From NCBI GenBank assembly GCA_039931065.1, contig JBDTSP010000001.1, positions 372,001 through 436,000 of the forward strand: a DNA stretch of 64,000 nucleotides, given 5' to 3'. Of this stretch, positions 44,862 to 53,562 are shown one piece after another. Made by a program: the position numbers and the translations under genes. Positions within the stretch are counted from its first letter, which is position 1; every line of letters starts with the position of its first letter. The DNA is from CADEED01 sp039931065. Its GTDB lineage: Bacteria; Pseudomonadota; Gammaproteobacteria; Steroidobacterales; Steroidobacteraceae. The notes beneath the pieces were generated by a model, which saw only the letters and a program-made list of their open reading frames with translations, was not told the DNA's origin and searched no databases.

Positions 44862-46121
44862 GTGGACAAATTGCAGATCAACGGCGGAATTCCGCTCGAG
44901 GGCGAGGTGCGGATTTCAGGCGCCAAGAACGCCACGTTACCCATCATCGCCGGCGCCCTGCTCGCCGACGGGCCGGTGACCATCCGCAACGTTCCGCATC
45001 TGCAGGACGTCACCACCATGATCGAGTTGTTAGGCCGCATGGGCGTGTCAGTGACGATCGACGAGAAGATGCAGATCGAAATCGATGGCACGACCACGCG
45101 CGAATGTTTCGCGCCCTACGAACTGGTCAAGACGATGCGTGCGTCGATTCTGGTCTTGGGCCCGCTGGTGGCGCGTTTCGGCAAGGCCGACGTGTCGTTG
45201 CCGGGCGGCTGCGCGATCGGTGCGCGGCCCGTGAACATCCACGTCGCGGGCCTGCAGGCGATGGGTGCGAAGATCGACATCGAAGGCGGATACATCCGCG
45301 CGCGCGCCGGGCGGCTCAAGGGCGCGCGCCTCAACCTCGAAACGGTCACCGTGACCGGTACCGAAAATCTCATGATGGCCGCGACGCTGGCGGACGGCGA
45401 AACGGTGATCGAAAACGCCGCGCGCGAACCGGAAGTCGTCGACCTCGCGAACTTCCTGATCGCGATGGGCGCGAAAATCGAGGGCGCAGGCACGGGCAAG
45501 ATCGTCATCCAGGGCGTCGAGAAACTGCACGGCACCAGTTACGAAGTGCTGCCCGATCGAATTGAAGGCGGCACATATCTGGTCGCTGGCGCGATCACCT
45601 CGGGCATCGTGCGTATCAAGAACACGACGCCCGAACATCTCGATGCGGTCACGAAGAAGCTCATGGAGGCCGGCGCGAAGGTTGGCATCGGACCCAACTG
45701 GATAGAAGTCGACATGAAGGGCAAACGGCCGAAGTCGGTCGACGTGCGCACTGCTCCGTATCCGGCGTTTCCCACCGACATGCAGGCGCAGTTCGCCGCG
45801 CTCAACACCATCGCGGATGGCGTCGGCACCATCGTCGAAACCATTTTCGAGAATCGTTTCATGCACATGCTCGAGATGCGCAGGCTCGGCGCGGAGATCC
45901 GCCTCGAGGGCAATACCGCGATCATCAAGGGTGTGCCCAAACTCACCGCGGCGCCCGTCATGGCCACTGATCTGCGCGCCTCGGCGAGCCTGGTGCTCGC
46001 CGGCCTGGTGGCCGAAGGCCGGACCGAAATCGAGCGCATCTATCACATCGATCGGGGATACGAGGCGCTCGAGGAAAAGCTCGCCCAGATCGGCGCGCAG
46101 ATCCGCCGGGTTCCAAACTAG
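44862..46121 (+). CDS. murA: UDP-N-acetylglucosamine 1-carboxyvinyltransferase
   Basis: 419 residues starting with GTG. First committed step of peptidoglycan synthesis: adds enolpyruvate from PEP to UDP-GlcNAc. The two inside-out EPT domains show LQINGGIPLEGEVRISGAKN at the start, the active-site Cys in SLPGGCAIGARP (near residue 115, fosfomycin target), and the C-terminal YHIDRGYE. A REP-like element lies directly upstream. Confidence 0.98.
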   Translation: MDKLQINGGIPLEGEVRISGAKNATLPIIAGALLADGPVTIRNVPHLQDVTTMIELLGRMGVSVTIDEKMQIEIDGTTTRECFAPYELVKTMRASILVLGPLVARFGKADVSLPGGCAIGARPVNIHVAGLQAMGAKIDIEGGYIRARAGRLKGARLNLETVTVTGTENLMMAATLADGETVIENAAREPEVVDLANFLIAMGAKIEGAGTGKIVIQGVEKLHGTSYEVLPDRIEGGTYLVAGAITSGIVRIKNTTPEHLDAVTKKLMEAGAKVGIGPNWIEVDMKGKRPKSVDVRTAPYPAFPTDMQAQFAALNTIADGVGTIVETIFENRFMHMLEMRRLGAEIRLEGNTAIIKGVPKLTAAPVMATDLRASASLVLAGLVAEGRTEIERIYHIDRGYEALEEKLAQIGAQIRRVPN

Positions 46122-46406
46122 AAGCGCGTGCAAACGCTGGTTTTAGCGGCTCGACGGCGTCACTAGTCAGGCACGCCCCCATTTGCCGGGAAATCGAGAT
46201 GTCCTACTGCACCATTTGTGATCCAGGTCGCGATACCGCCTTTCGCGGCGCGGTCCTCTGTGCCGGATGTGACGCATTGCCGTTCAACGGCAGCGCGCTG
46301 ACTTAATACTGTCCCTCACTGTCGTCCACTGGAGACGGGCCATGAAGTCCTGTCCCCGGTGTACATCGATCGCCAGCAAACCAATTCGATGAGAGGTCGA
46401 GGATCC
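46122..46406. other. Intergenic region with a REP remnant and a tiny CxxC ORF
   Basis: 285 bases. At 46169-46205 a single degenerate REP-like unit (gcccccatttgccgggaaat). An ORF at 46199-46306 begins in its end. The remainder has no clear promoter, though the tonB-like gene needs one here. Confidence 0.5.
46199..46306 (+). CDS. Possible 35-residue double-CxxC mini-protein
   Basis: MSYCTICDPGRDTAF followed by VLCAGCDALPF: two CxxC pairs, Cys4/7 and Cys21/24, spaced like a small zinc ribbon. The ATG lies in the end of a REP remnant with only weak purine-rich sequence upstream, and the ORF is too short to judge by composition. The regular cysteine spacing is what makes it worth listing. Confidence 0.25.
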   Translation: MSYCTICDPGRDTAFRGAVLCAGCDALPFNGSALT

Positions 46407-48428
46407 ATGCAAGCACGTTCAGAAATTGGCGCGGCTGCGCACAGCGAATCATCCGCCGGGCGGAGCAATCCGGGATCGAGTTCCTTCAAGTCGAAGAAGC
46501 CGCTGGCGCTGATCGCCACCCCGGACCTCGAATTGTGGGGACAACTCGGCCCCATGCTCGAATCGACCTGCGCGCTGCGGCACGCCGACAGCCTCATCAG
46601 TGCGGCCGCCATGCTCAAGCCGGGCACGCGCACCATCCTGATCGCCGATCTGCGCGGCATGAACCCCGAAGACTTCGCGCCGATCAGCGCGAGTCCCCAT
46701 AACCCGGTCGTCATCGCCATCCGCGATGGCGCGTCGGCCGGCACGGTCGATGCCCTGATGCTCGAAGGCGCCCTGCAGGCGCTGGTCGATGCGCCGATCG
46801 AACCGGCCGCCATGCTGCGTGCCGTCAACGATGCCGCGCGCATCTCCTCGACCGCCGATGCGCTCAGCGCCGTCACCAGTTCCTCGAGCGGCAGCTCGGG
46901 CGGTGAAGAAAAATCCAAGTCGCCGATGATGATGGTCGGCATCGCCGCCGCCGTCCTCGCGATCGCCGGTGGCGCCTGGTTCTTCATGAACAAGGGTTCG
47001 GATGGCACGCCTGCCGCCGCGACCACCGCTGCCAACACTCCCGCCGCGGGAGGCGCTTCGTCTGCCGCCGCACCCGCCGCTTCACTCGATGAAGTGCTCG
47101 AACGCGCGCGCCTCGCGATGGACGAACGTCGCTACATCGAACCCGTCAAGAACAACGCCCTCGACTATTTCCGCACGGTTCTGACACTCGAACCCGGCAA
47201 TGCCGAAGCCACCGAAGGCCTGAAGCGCCTGGGCGGCCTGCTGATCGCCCGCGCCCGCACTGCGCTCGATGAGCGCCGCTTCGACAACGCGCTGGCCGAA
47301 CTCGAAGCCGCGCGCAGCATCGACCCGAGCGACCAGCGACTGGTCGAGGTCGACGCCAAGCTCGACTCCATGCGTGCTCAGACCGCGCTCGCGCAGATCC
47401 AGGCGACGCTCGCCGCGCAGAACTTCGATCGCGCGCAGTCGCTGCTCGAAGCCGCGCAGAAAGATGCATTGCTGCCGCCGGCGCAGATCGCCCAACTCTC
47501 GAAGGAACTCGACAGCAAGCGCCGCTCCGTCACGGTCGGCCGCCTGATCGCCAGTGCCGAAGCGCGCCTGAACAGCGGCCGCCTCGTGACACCGAATGAC
47601 GAATCCGCGAAGGATGCGATTGCCTCCCTGCGCGAAGCCGGCGCTTCCGCCGAACTGGTGTCGCGACTCAATAACGATCTGAACCAGAAGCTTATGGCTG
47701 CCGCGCGTGATGCCGCCTCGAAGGGCGATCAGGCCGGCATGAATGCCATGCTGGCCGCCGCGCGCGAGAACGGCGTGTCAGCCGCCGCGCTCAATGCCGC
47801 GCAGCGCGACATCACCGCCGCTTCGCAGAAACAGCAGCGTACCAATGAGGACATCGCCCGCTTCGCGAAGGCCGCCCAGGATCGCCTGGCCAGCGGAAAT
47901 CTGCTGACGCCGGCCAACGATTCGGCCGTTTCGAACGCGGAGCGTCTGCGACTGCTCGACGTGCGTAACCCGACGACCCTGCAGGTCGTGAAGGACGTTC
48001 GCTCGCGCCTGCTCTCGGATGCGCGCGCCAGGCTTTCAGCCGGTCGCCCGTCCGACGCCGCCGCGTTGATCGATGCCGCGGAAGGCCTCGGCGGTGATGC
48101 CGATCTCGCCGACTTGCGGGCTTCGGTCGCCAGCGCCCGGCAGGCTGTGGCCACGGCCGCGGCCGCGCCCAAACTACCGCCTCTCAAGATGTCGCGTCCG
48201 CCGCGACCGAAGTATCCGGCCGCCGCGAAGGGCGTCGAAGGTTGGGTGCGAGTCGAATTCTATGTAACGCCGGAAGGCCGCACGGAACGCGTGCGGGTCC
48301 TGTCGAGCGAGCCTGCGGGCTTGTTCGATGCGGCGGCTATCGCGGCGATGGAAGGCGCCCGGTTCGAAGAGTTCGAATCGGCTGACTCGCGTCTGGCGGT
48401 TCAGCGCATCGTCTTCAAGCCGGAGTGA
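46407..48428 (+). CDS. TonB-like protein with N-terminal receiver-like domain and repeat-rich linker
   Basis: 673 residues from the ATG at 46407, with GAGG ending five bases before it. Residues about 31-145 have a receiver-like (REC) fold (LALIATPD, TILIADLRG, VVIAI) but weak acidic pocket, so it may be a pseudo-receiver. One membrane segment at 174-194 follows. The long middle part is alanine-rich with TPR-like helices (about 225-560). The C-terminus is a TonB domain (PRPKYPAAAKGVEGWVRVEF). ExbB-type contact histidine is missing in the membrane segment. It starts the operon with the CheA-like, CheY-like and CheX-like genes and overlaps nothing; the next start is 14 bases past its stop. Confidence 0.82.
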   Translation: MQARSEIGAAAHSESSAGRSNPGSSSFKSKKPLALIATPDLELWGQLGPMLESTCALRHADSLISAAAMLKPGTRTILIADLRGMNPEDFAPISASPHNPVVIAIRDGASAGTVDALMLEGALQALVDAPIEPAAMLRAVNDAARISSTADALSAVTSSSSGSSGGEEKSKSPMMMVGIAAAVLAIAGGAWFFMNKGSDGTPAAATTAANTPAAGGASSAAAPAASLDEVLERARLAMDERRYIEPVKNNALDYFRTVLTLEPGNAEATEGLKRLGGLLIARARTALDERRFDNALAELEAARSIDPSDQRLVEVDAKLDSMRAQTALAQIQATLAAQNFDRAQSLLEAAQKDALLPPAQIAQLSKELDSKRRSVTVGRLIASAEARLNSGRLVTPNDESAKDAIASLREAGASAELVSRLNNDLNQKLMAAARDAASKGDQAGMNAMLAAARENGVSAAALNAAQRDITAASQKQQRTNEDIARFAKAAQDRLASGNLLTPANDSAVSNAERLRLLDVRNPTTLQVVKDVRSRLLSDARARLSAGRPSDAAALIDAAEGLGGDADLADLRASVASARQAVATAAAAPKLPPLKMSRPPRPKYPAAAKGVEGWVRVEFYVTPEGRTERVRVLSSEPAGLFDAAAIAAMEGARFEEFESADSRLAVQRIVFKPE

Positions 48429-48442
48429 TGGAGGGAGTATTT

Positions 48443-50725
48443 GTGAGCAAGATCAAGACCAAGACGGTAACCGGTAAAAAGCTTTCGACACGCATGCAGG
48501 GCGCTCGCGCCGTGTGGGTGGCGGTGGGTATTCTCGCCCTGGCGTTCCTGGTAGGCGTTCTCGCGCCAGCCTGGTACTTCGCCGGGCGACTGGTGGACAA
48601 CAACACGGCGGTTCGCGCCATCGGCGAACTGCAGCAGCAGCCTTCGCGCATGCAGGCGGCGCTCAACTCGATCCAGGATCGTTTGCGCGCCCGCGGCTTC
48701 GTGCGTGATTCGATCGAACAGTTGAAACGCGCCACGGTGCAGTTCGAGAGCGCGACGGCGACGCTCGAAGCGGGCGGCGGCGCGTCGACCTTCGGCGGTC
48801 TGGGCAACGACGATGACGTGCACAACACGATCGTCGAGATGACGCAGGCGTGGAAGAAATATCAGCCGGCCCTGGCGCCGGTCGCGAATTTCAGCTCGAT
48901 TCCTTATTCGGACAGCGAGCGTGAAGGCACGCAGCTCAACGTCGACGGCCGCGATCTTCAGCAGAAGGTCACGAACGCCGTCACCCAGTCGCGCGCATAC
49001 ACGCCGCAGCTGGAAAAGAACCTGGCGCAGATCATCTCGGGTCTGCAAAGTTCCTCCGACGCCTTGGCGACCGCGCTGCGCTCGGTTGTGCTCATCGGCG
49101 TGGGTCTGGCCGGCGCACTCGCGGCGCTCGTCGGGTACCTCTCGCTCGCGCGTGGCAAGCAGGCCGCGGCGGCGACTGCTGCCCGTCAGCAGACGGAAGA
49201 CATTCTGCGCACCGTGCGCGAGGGTCTGTTCCTGCTCGACGCCGACCTCAAGATTGGTGAGATTCACTCGGACGCGACCGCGCAGTTGTTCCAGCGCGAA
49301 TCGGTCGCCGGTATCACCTTCGAAGACTTGTTGCGCAACCTGGTGTCCCCGAAGACGCTGCAGATCGCGACCAAGTTCGTCAAGGTGCTGTGGAGCGAAC
49401 GCACCAAGGAAAATCTCATCCGTTCGATCAATCCGCTCAACGAAGTGGAGCTCCAGGTCGGCGAGAAGGGCAGCAAGGACAGCGAACTTCGCTATCTCGA
49501 ATTCAACTTCCACCGCGTGCGTCGCGAAGGCGCGATCACCCACGTGCTGGTCTCGGTGGCAGACGTCACCGCGCGCGTTGCTCTGGCCGCTCAGTTGAAG
49601 GGTGCCCAGGATTCCGCGCAGACGCAGATGGACGCGTTCCTCTCGATCCTGCACGTCGATCCGAACCAGCTCTCGTCGTTCCTCGACGATTCGGATGTCG
49701 CGTTCAAGATGATCAATGCCACGCTGCGTGACCCGGCGCGCGACAGCGCCTCGTTCCGCCGCAAGATCGACGGCCTGTTCCGCCAGATCCACAGCATCAA
49801 GGGTGAAGCGTCGGCCATCGGCTTGGGCAGCATGGAAACGCGTTCGCACAACCTCGAGAGCGATCTCGCCGCACTGCGCGAACGTACCGATCTCACTGGT
49901 GACGACTTCCTGCCGCTGCTGACGAAGTTCGACGATCTCGTGTCGCACTCGCAGTCGGTGCGTGAAATGGTCACCAAGCTTGCGAGTTTCCGCGACAGCT
50001 TCGCGCCGAAGGCCGGCCATGCGCCTGCCGGTGGTGGCCATGTTTCGACCAGCTCTGGTGACACGACCTCGCGTCATCGCGCGCTCAGTGCCGATTCGAT
50101 CGAAGCCAACCAGGCGGCGGAACAGACGCTGCAGCGTTCGGCTCGCGAAGGCTTCGTGGCCTCCGCGCAGCAGCTCGCCGATCGCATCGCCAACGATTAC
50201 GGCAAGAAAGTCGTGGTCACTTGCCGCGGTCACGACCAGGTGCCCGAGAGTTATCGCCGCCCGGTCAAGGACGTGTTGATCCAGCTCATCCGCAATGCCG
50301 TCGTGCACGGCATCGAGACGCCCGCCGAACGCCAGGGCCAGGGCAAGTCGGCCGAGGGTCACATCCGCATCAATTTCGAGATGGTCGAGAACGGCCGCGC
50401 GTTCCGCATGCAGTGCGAGGACGATGGCCGCGGCCTGACGCCCGAGAATCTGCGCAAGACCGCGGTGACGAAGGGAATCATCACGCAGCAGGATGCCGCC
50501 GCGCTGTCCGACCAGGAAGCGATGATGCTGGTGTTCCGTTCCGGCTTTTCGACCGCCGATGACGTCACCCGTGACGCCGGCCGCGGCGTGGGTATGGACG
50601 TGATCGCCGAGATCGCGGCGCGTCTGGGTGGCCGCATCTCGTTGAATTCGGAGATCGGTAAGAACATGAAGCTGTCGTTGTCGTTCCCGGCGCAGGCAAA
50701 TGCCGCCGGCGTCGTCGCGGCCTGA
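48443..50725 (+). CDS. Membrane-bound CheA-like histidine kinase without CheW domain
   Basis: 760 residues from GTG at 48443, chosen because GGAGG lies eight bases before it. Two membrane segments (24-46 and 214-236) flank a helical, probably periplasmic region; a PAS-like domain (252-375) follows. An Hpt domain has the phosphohistidine H450 in QIHSIKGEASAIG. The ATPase domain shows an N box RNAVVHG (N618), DDGRGL (660-665) and GRGVGMDV (713-720). There is no CheW-like C-terminal domain and no obvious P3. The layout is a CheA-like kinase with its own membrane sensor. Downstream receiver starts 16 bases past its stop. Confidence 0.87.
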   Translation: MSKIKTKTVTGKKLSTRMQGARAVWVAVGILALAFLVGVLAPAWYFAGRLVDNNTAVRAIGELQQQPSRMQAALNSIQDRLRARGFVRDSIEQLKRATVQFESATATLEAGGGASTFGGLGNDDDVHNTIVEMTQAWKKYQPALAPVANFSSIPYSDSEREGTQLNVDGRDLQQKVTNAVTQSRAYTPQLEKNLAQIISGLQSSSDALATALRSVVLIGVGLAGALAALVGYLSLARGKQAAAATAARQQTEDILRTVREGLFLLDADLKIGEIHSDATAQLFQRESVAGITFEDLLRNLVSPKTLQIATKFVKVLWSERTKENLIRSINPLNEVELQVGEKGSKDSELRYLEFNFHRVRREGAITHVLVSVADVTARVALAAQLKGAQDSAQTQMDAFLSILHVDPNQLSSFLDDSDVAFKMINATLRDPARDSASFRRKIDGLFRQIHSIKGEASAIGLGSMETRSHNLESDLAALRERTDLTGDDFLPLLTKFDDLVSHSQSVREMVTKLASFRDSFAPKAGHAPAGGGHVSTSSGDTTSRHRALSADSIEANQAAEQTLQRSAREGFVASAQQLADRIANDYGKKVVVTCRGHDQVPESYRRPVKDVLIQLIRNAVVHGIETPAERQGQGKSAEGHIRINFEMVENGRAFRMQCEDDGRGLTPENLRKTAVTKGIITQQDAAALSDQEAMMLVFRSGFSTADDVTRDAGRGVGMDVIAEIAARLGGRISLNSEIGKNMKLSLSFPAQANAAGVVAA

Positions 50726-50741
50726 GGGAGACTTTTAGACC

Positions 50742-51131
50742 ATGAGTGCCGTGCCCAAGCCGAACCAGCCATTGCGCATGATGATCGTCGACGATTCGAA
50801 CGTGATGCGCCGTCGCATCGAACGTTCCCAGCAGAACGACGCCCTCGAGGTGGTCGGCACTGCGGTGAACGGACTCGATGCCGTCACCAAGTTCAAGCAG
50901 TTGATGCCCGACGTGATGACACTCGACCTGACGATGCCCGAAATGGACGGCATCGAGTGCGTCGAGCACGTGATAAAAATCAAACCCGATGTGCTTATAC
51001 TCGTGGTGTCGGCCCTGGCCGATAAAGCCACAGCGGTCGAAGCCATCGAAAAAGGCGCCAACGGATTTCTATGCAAGCCTTTTACGGACGACCAGCTCAA
51101 TGAAGCTCTCGCCGAGTTGATTGGGGAGTAA
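50742..51131 (+). CDS. CheY-like single-domain response regulator
   Basis: 129 residues. Complete receiver pocket: acidic pair Asp17-Asp18 (IVDDSN), phosphoacceptor Asp62 (TLDLTMPEMDG), Ser90 (VVSAL) and Lys112 (CKPF). No output domain, so it acts by protein contact, or as a phosphate sink. Placed between the kinase and a CheX-like gene, five bases from the latter. Likely partner of the CheA-like kinase. Confidence 0.92.
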   Translation: MSAVPKPNQPLRMMIVDDSNVMRRRIERSQQNDALEVVGTAVNGLDAVTKFKQLMPDVMTLDLTMPEMDGIECVEHVIKIKPDVLILVVSALADKATAVEAIEKGANGFLCKPFTDDQLNEALAELIGE

Positions 51132-51136
51132 GGGAC

Positions 51137-51586
51137 ATGTTTGACGCTGAAGAAGTTCGAACTTTCGTGCAGGGCACCGTGCACTTCTTCGAGACCGCGA
51201 CGGGTCATGCCGCCACGGTCGGTTCGCCATATCTGTGTATCGACAAGTCGGCCGTGGTCCAGGACTACGCCGGCGTCATCGGCATCTCCGGCAACCGCGA
51301 AGGCAAGGTGTACTTCACCGCGCCGCGCGGCATGTTGTCGGTCATGTTGATGTGCATGAACGAAACGGACACCGGCGAACAGAACGTCCGCGATCTGGTG
51401 GGTGAAGTCGCCAACACGATCTCGGGCAACGCGCGCCGCGATTTCGGCCGCAACTTCGTGATCAGCACGCCGACCATCTGCGATCGCACCAACGCGTCGA
51501 CCGCGGCGGCGACCACCGGCCGTTCGTTCGTGATCCCGATCAACTGGCGCAGCTACGCCGCCAACGTCGTGGTCTGCCTGCAGTAA
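51137..51586 (+). CDS. CheX-like phosphatase
   Basis: 149 residues of the CheC/CheX/FliY fold. The active-site pattern ExxN appears as LVGEVANTISGNA (Glu90, Asn93), the motif CheX uses to remove phosphate from CheY. It directly follows the receiver and most likely dephosphorylates it. Its presence with a CheA-like kinase but no CheW, CheR or CheB suggests a chemosensory-type pathway wired for a non-motility output. Confidence 0.88.
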   Translation: MFDAEEVRTFVQGTVHFFETATGHAATVGSPYLCIDKSAVVQDYAGVIGISGNREGKVYFTAPRGMLSVMLMCMNETDTGEQNVRDLVGEVANTISGNARRDFGRNFVISTPTICDRTNASTAAATTGRSFVIPINWRSYAANVVVCLQ

Positions 51587-51608
51587 GAAGCCGATCGCTC
51601 GCCGCCCA

Positions 51609-52799
51609 TCAGGGTTTTGGCGGGCTTTTCTCTGAGACCAGCACTTCGCTCGCGAAACGTTCCGAGCCGCGAATACCCGTGATTTGTATCTTCTTGCCCG
51701 GCTTCACGTTGGCGATGCGCGTCAGCGTGTCCTGCGCGCTCTTCACCGCAACTCCATTGACGGTGAGCACGATGTCGCGCAGCTGCATGCCGACATCCGT
51801 CGCCGGGCTCTGCTCGTACAGTTTGGCGACGACCACGCCGGGCTGTGTCAGGCTGAAGCGCCGCGCCTCTTGCTGATCCACGTCCACGGGGACAATGCCT
51901 ATCCACCCGCGGACGACGCGGCCCTTGGTGAGGATCTCGCTCATCACGCCGCGAACCAGGTTCACCGGGATCGCGAAGCCGATTCCTTCGACGCCGAGGT
52001 TCTTGGCGAGCACCGCGGTGTTGATGCCGATCAATTCGCCATTCGCATTGATCAACGCGCCGCCCGAGTTGCCCACGTTGATGGGCGCGTCGGTCTGAAT
52101 GAAATTCTCGAAGGTCGCCACGCCCAGCTGGTCGCGGCCGGTGGCGCTGACGATGCCCTGGGTGACCGTCTGCGACAGGCCGACCGGATTGCCAATGGCG
52201 AGCACCACGTCACCGACCCGCAGCCGGTCGGAATGACCGAGCGGCATCACGGGCACATTTTTTTTGAGGTCGAGTTGCAACACCGCGAGGTCGGTGTCCG
52301 GATCGCGGCCGACTATTTTGGCGTCGGCAACACGCCCGTCGGCCAACTGGGCGCGGATCAGGTCGGCCGAGGCGATGACGTGATGATTGGTGATGACGTG
52401 CGCCTCGGAATCGACGATGACGCCTGATCCCAGGCTTTGTTCGACGCGCTGCCGGTAGCGAGGCTGGGCGTCGCCAAACAACTGCTCGATGGCGTTCGGG
52501 CGGATGAGCTCGGTCACGAGCCGCGCCGTATAGATGTTGACCACCGCCGGCGCGGCGCGATCGACGGCCTCGGCATAGGAACTGACGGCGCGCGGCGCCT
52601 CGGCGACTGGTGTCGGGGCGGCCGGCGCAGGTGCACTGACGGGCTTTGTGGCAGGCGCCTGCGCCGCGGGCTGGGCAGGGGGCGAATGGCGCGCGATCAG
52701 TTCCGGCCGTAGCACGACGGCTATGAACGCAGCAGCCAGTCCGAAGATCACAGAGGCCGCAATGAAAGCAATGATTCTCAGGAACGGTCGAGTCGACAT
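51609..52799 (-). CDS. degS: DegS-like periplasmic serine protease
   Basis: 396 residues. Single anchor (about residues 8-30), a proline/alanine-rich linker (38-70), a trypsin-like domain with His140 (TNHHVI), Asp170 (DPDTDLAVL) and Ser245 (GNSGGAL), and one PDZ domain at the end. One PDZ and an anchor match DegS, the sensor protease of the sigma-E response, over DegP/Q with two. No RseA/RseB/sigma-E genes are here. Divergent from petA. Confidence 0.93.
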   Translation of the reverse strand: MSTRPFLRIIAFIAASVIFGLAAAFIAVVLRPELIARHSPPAQPAAQAPATKPVSAPAPAAPTPVAEAPRAVSSYAEAVDRAAPAVVNIYTARLVTELIRPNAIEQLFGDAQPRYRQRVEQSLGSGVIVDSEAHVITNHHVIASADLIRAQLADGRVADAKIVGRDPDTDLAVLQLDLKKNVPVMPLGHSDRLRVGDVVLAIGNPVGLSQTVTQGIVSATGRDQLGVATFENFIQTDAPINVGNSGGALINANGELIGINTAVLAKNLGVEGIGFAIPVNLVRGVMSEILTKGRVVRGWIGIVPVDVDQQEARRFSLTQPGVVVAKLYEQSPATDVGMQLRDIVLTVNGVAVKSAQDTLTRIANVKPGKKIQITGIRGSERFASEVLVSEKSPPKP

Positions 52800-52827
52800 G
52801 AGCCGGATAATCCTCGTCGGGCGAAGG

Positions 52828-52855
52828 TCTTAGCGCTGATCGGCATGTGTATAAT
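52828..52855 (+). promoter_or_regulatory. Candidate promoter for the petABC operon
   Basis: A perfect TATAAT at 52850-52855 with a poor -35 (tcttag at 52828-52833, 16 bases apart), followed by a GC-rich discriminator (gcgccgcc). The start site would be near 52862, about 75 bases before petA. Confidence 0.45.
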
Positions 52856-52935
52856 GCGCCGCCTCCCGGGGTCTCGCAGCCGCGCATTTGGCGTGTGGCT
52901 CGCGCCGGGACGAATGAACGATCCTGAGGTCAAGA

Positions 52936-53562
52936 ATGAGCGATCACGCGGCCGACGATACCGTCCCCGAAGTCGACGAGAGTCGGCGCAAGTTTCTGAT
53001 AGCCGCCACCGCCGGTACCGGCGCGGTTGGCGCGGTGCTTACGGCGGTGCCCTTCGTGGCATCGTGGAAACCTTCGGAGAGTGCTCGCGCAGCGGGCCTG
53101 CCCACCGAAGTCGATCTGTCGAAGATCGAACCGGGTCAGATGGCTACCTTTTTCTGGCGCAAGCAGCCCATTTACGTCGTCAAACGCACGCAGGAAATGC
53201 TGACGTCGCTGACCTCGCACGATGGCGAGCTCAAGGATGCAAAGTCCGAGGAGTCGGAACAGCCCGCGTACGCCAAAAACGATTCGCGCGCGCTCAAGGC
53301 TGATGTCCTGGTGCTCATCGGCACCTGCACCCACCTGGGTTGCCTGCCGAAAACACGTTTCGCCCCGGGTGATGCCTCCGTCATGGCGAACTGGCCGGGC
53401 GGCTTCTTCTGCCCCTGCCACGGTTCCAAATTCGACCTCGCAGGTCGCGTATTCCAGGGCTCGCCGGCCTCGGTCAATCTCAAAGTTCCGCCGTACAGCT
53501 TCGAAGGCGACGACAAACTCGTCATCGGCGTCGATTCCCAGCCTGCGAAGGGGGTCGCCTGA
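52936..53562 (+). CDS. petA: Ubiquinol-cytochrome c reductase iron-sulfur subunit (Rieske)
   Basis: 208 residues. The N-terminus has a Tat-like ESRRKFLIAATAG and membrane segment, then the 2Fe-2S ligands CTHLGC and CPCHGS. Electron carrier from ubiquinol to cytochrome c1 in the bc1 complex. Its stop overlaps the petB start by one base (53562). Confidence 0.98.
   Translation: MSDHAADDTVPEVDESRRKFLIAATAGTGAVGAVLTAVPFVASWKPSESARAAGLPTEVDLSKIEPGQMATFFWRKQPIYVVKRTQEMLTSLTSHDGELKDAKSEESEQPAYAKNDSRALKADVLVLIGTCTHLGCLPKTRFAPGDASVMANWPGGFFCPCHGSKFDLAGRVFQGSPASVNLKVPPYSFEGDDKLVIGVDSQPAKGVA

Noticed and set aside
46407..48428. Calling the first gene of that operon a normal TonB
   Set aside because: The membrane segment lacks the conserved histidine and there is a long receiver-like head; no exbB/exbD or receptor gene is near.
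48401..50362. A 653-residue open frame on the minus strand
   Set aside because: It is antisense to the CheA-like kinase, whose domains are clear. Its product has no domain and is rich in Arg, Leu and Val, as expected from a shadow of GC-rich coding DNA.
46407..51586. Reading the four-gene operon as a flagellar chemotaxis cluster
   Set aside because: No CheW, CheR, CheB, MCP or flagellar gene is near, and the kinase has no CheW domain.
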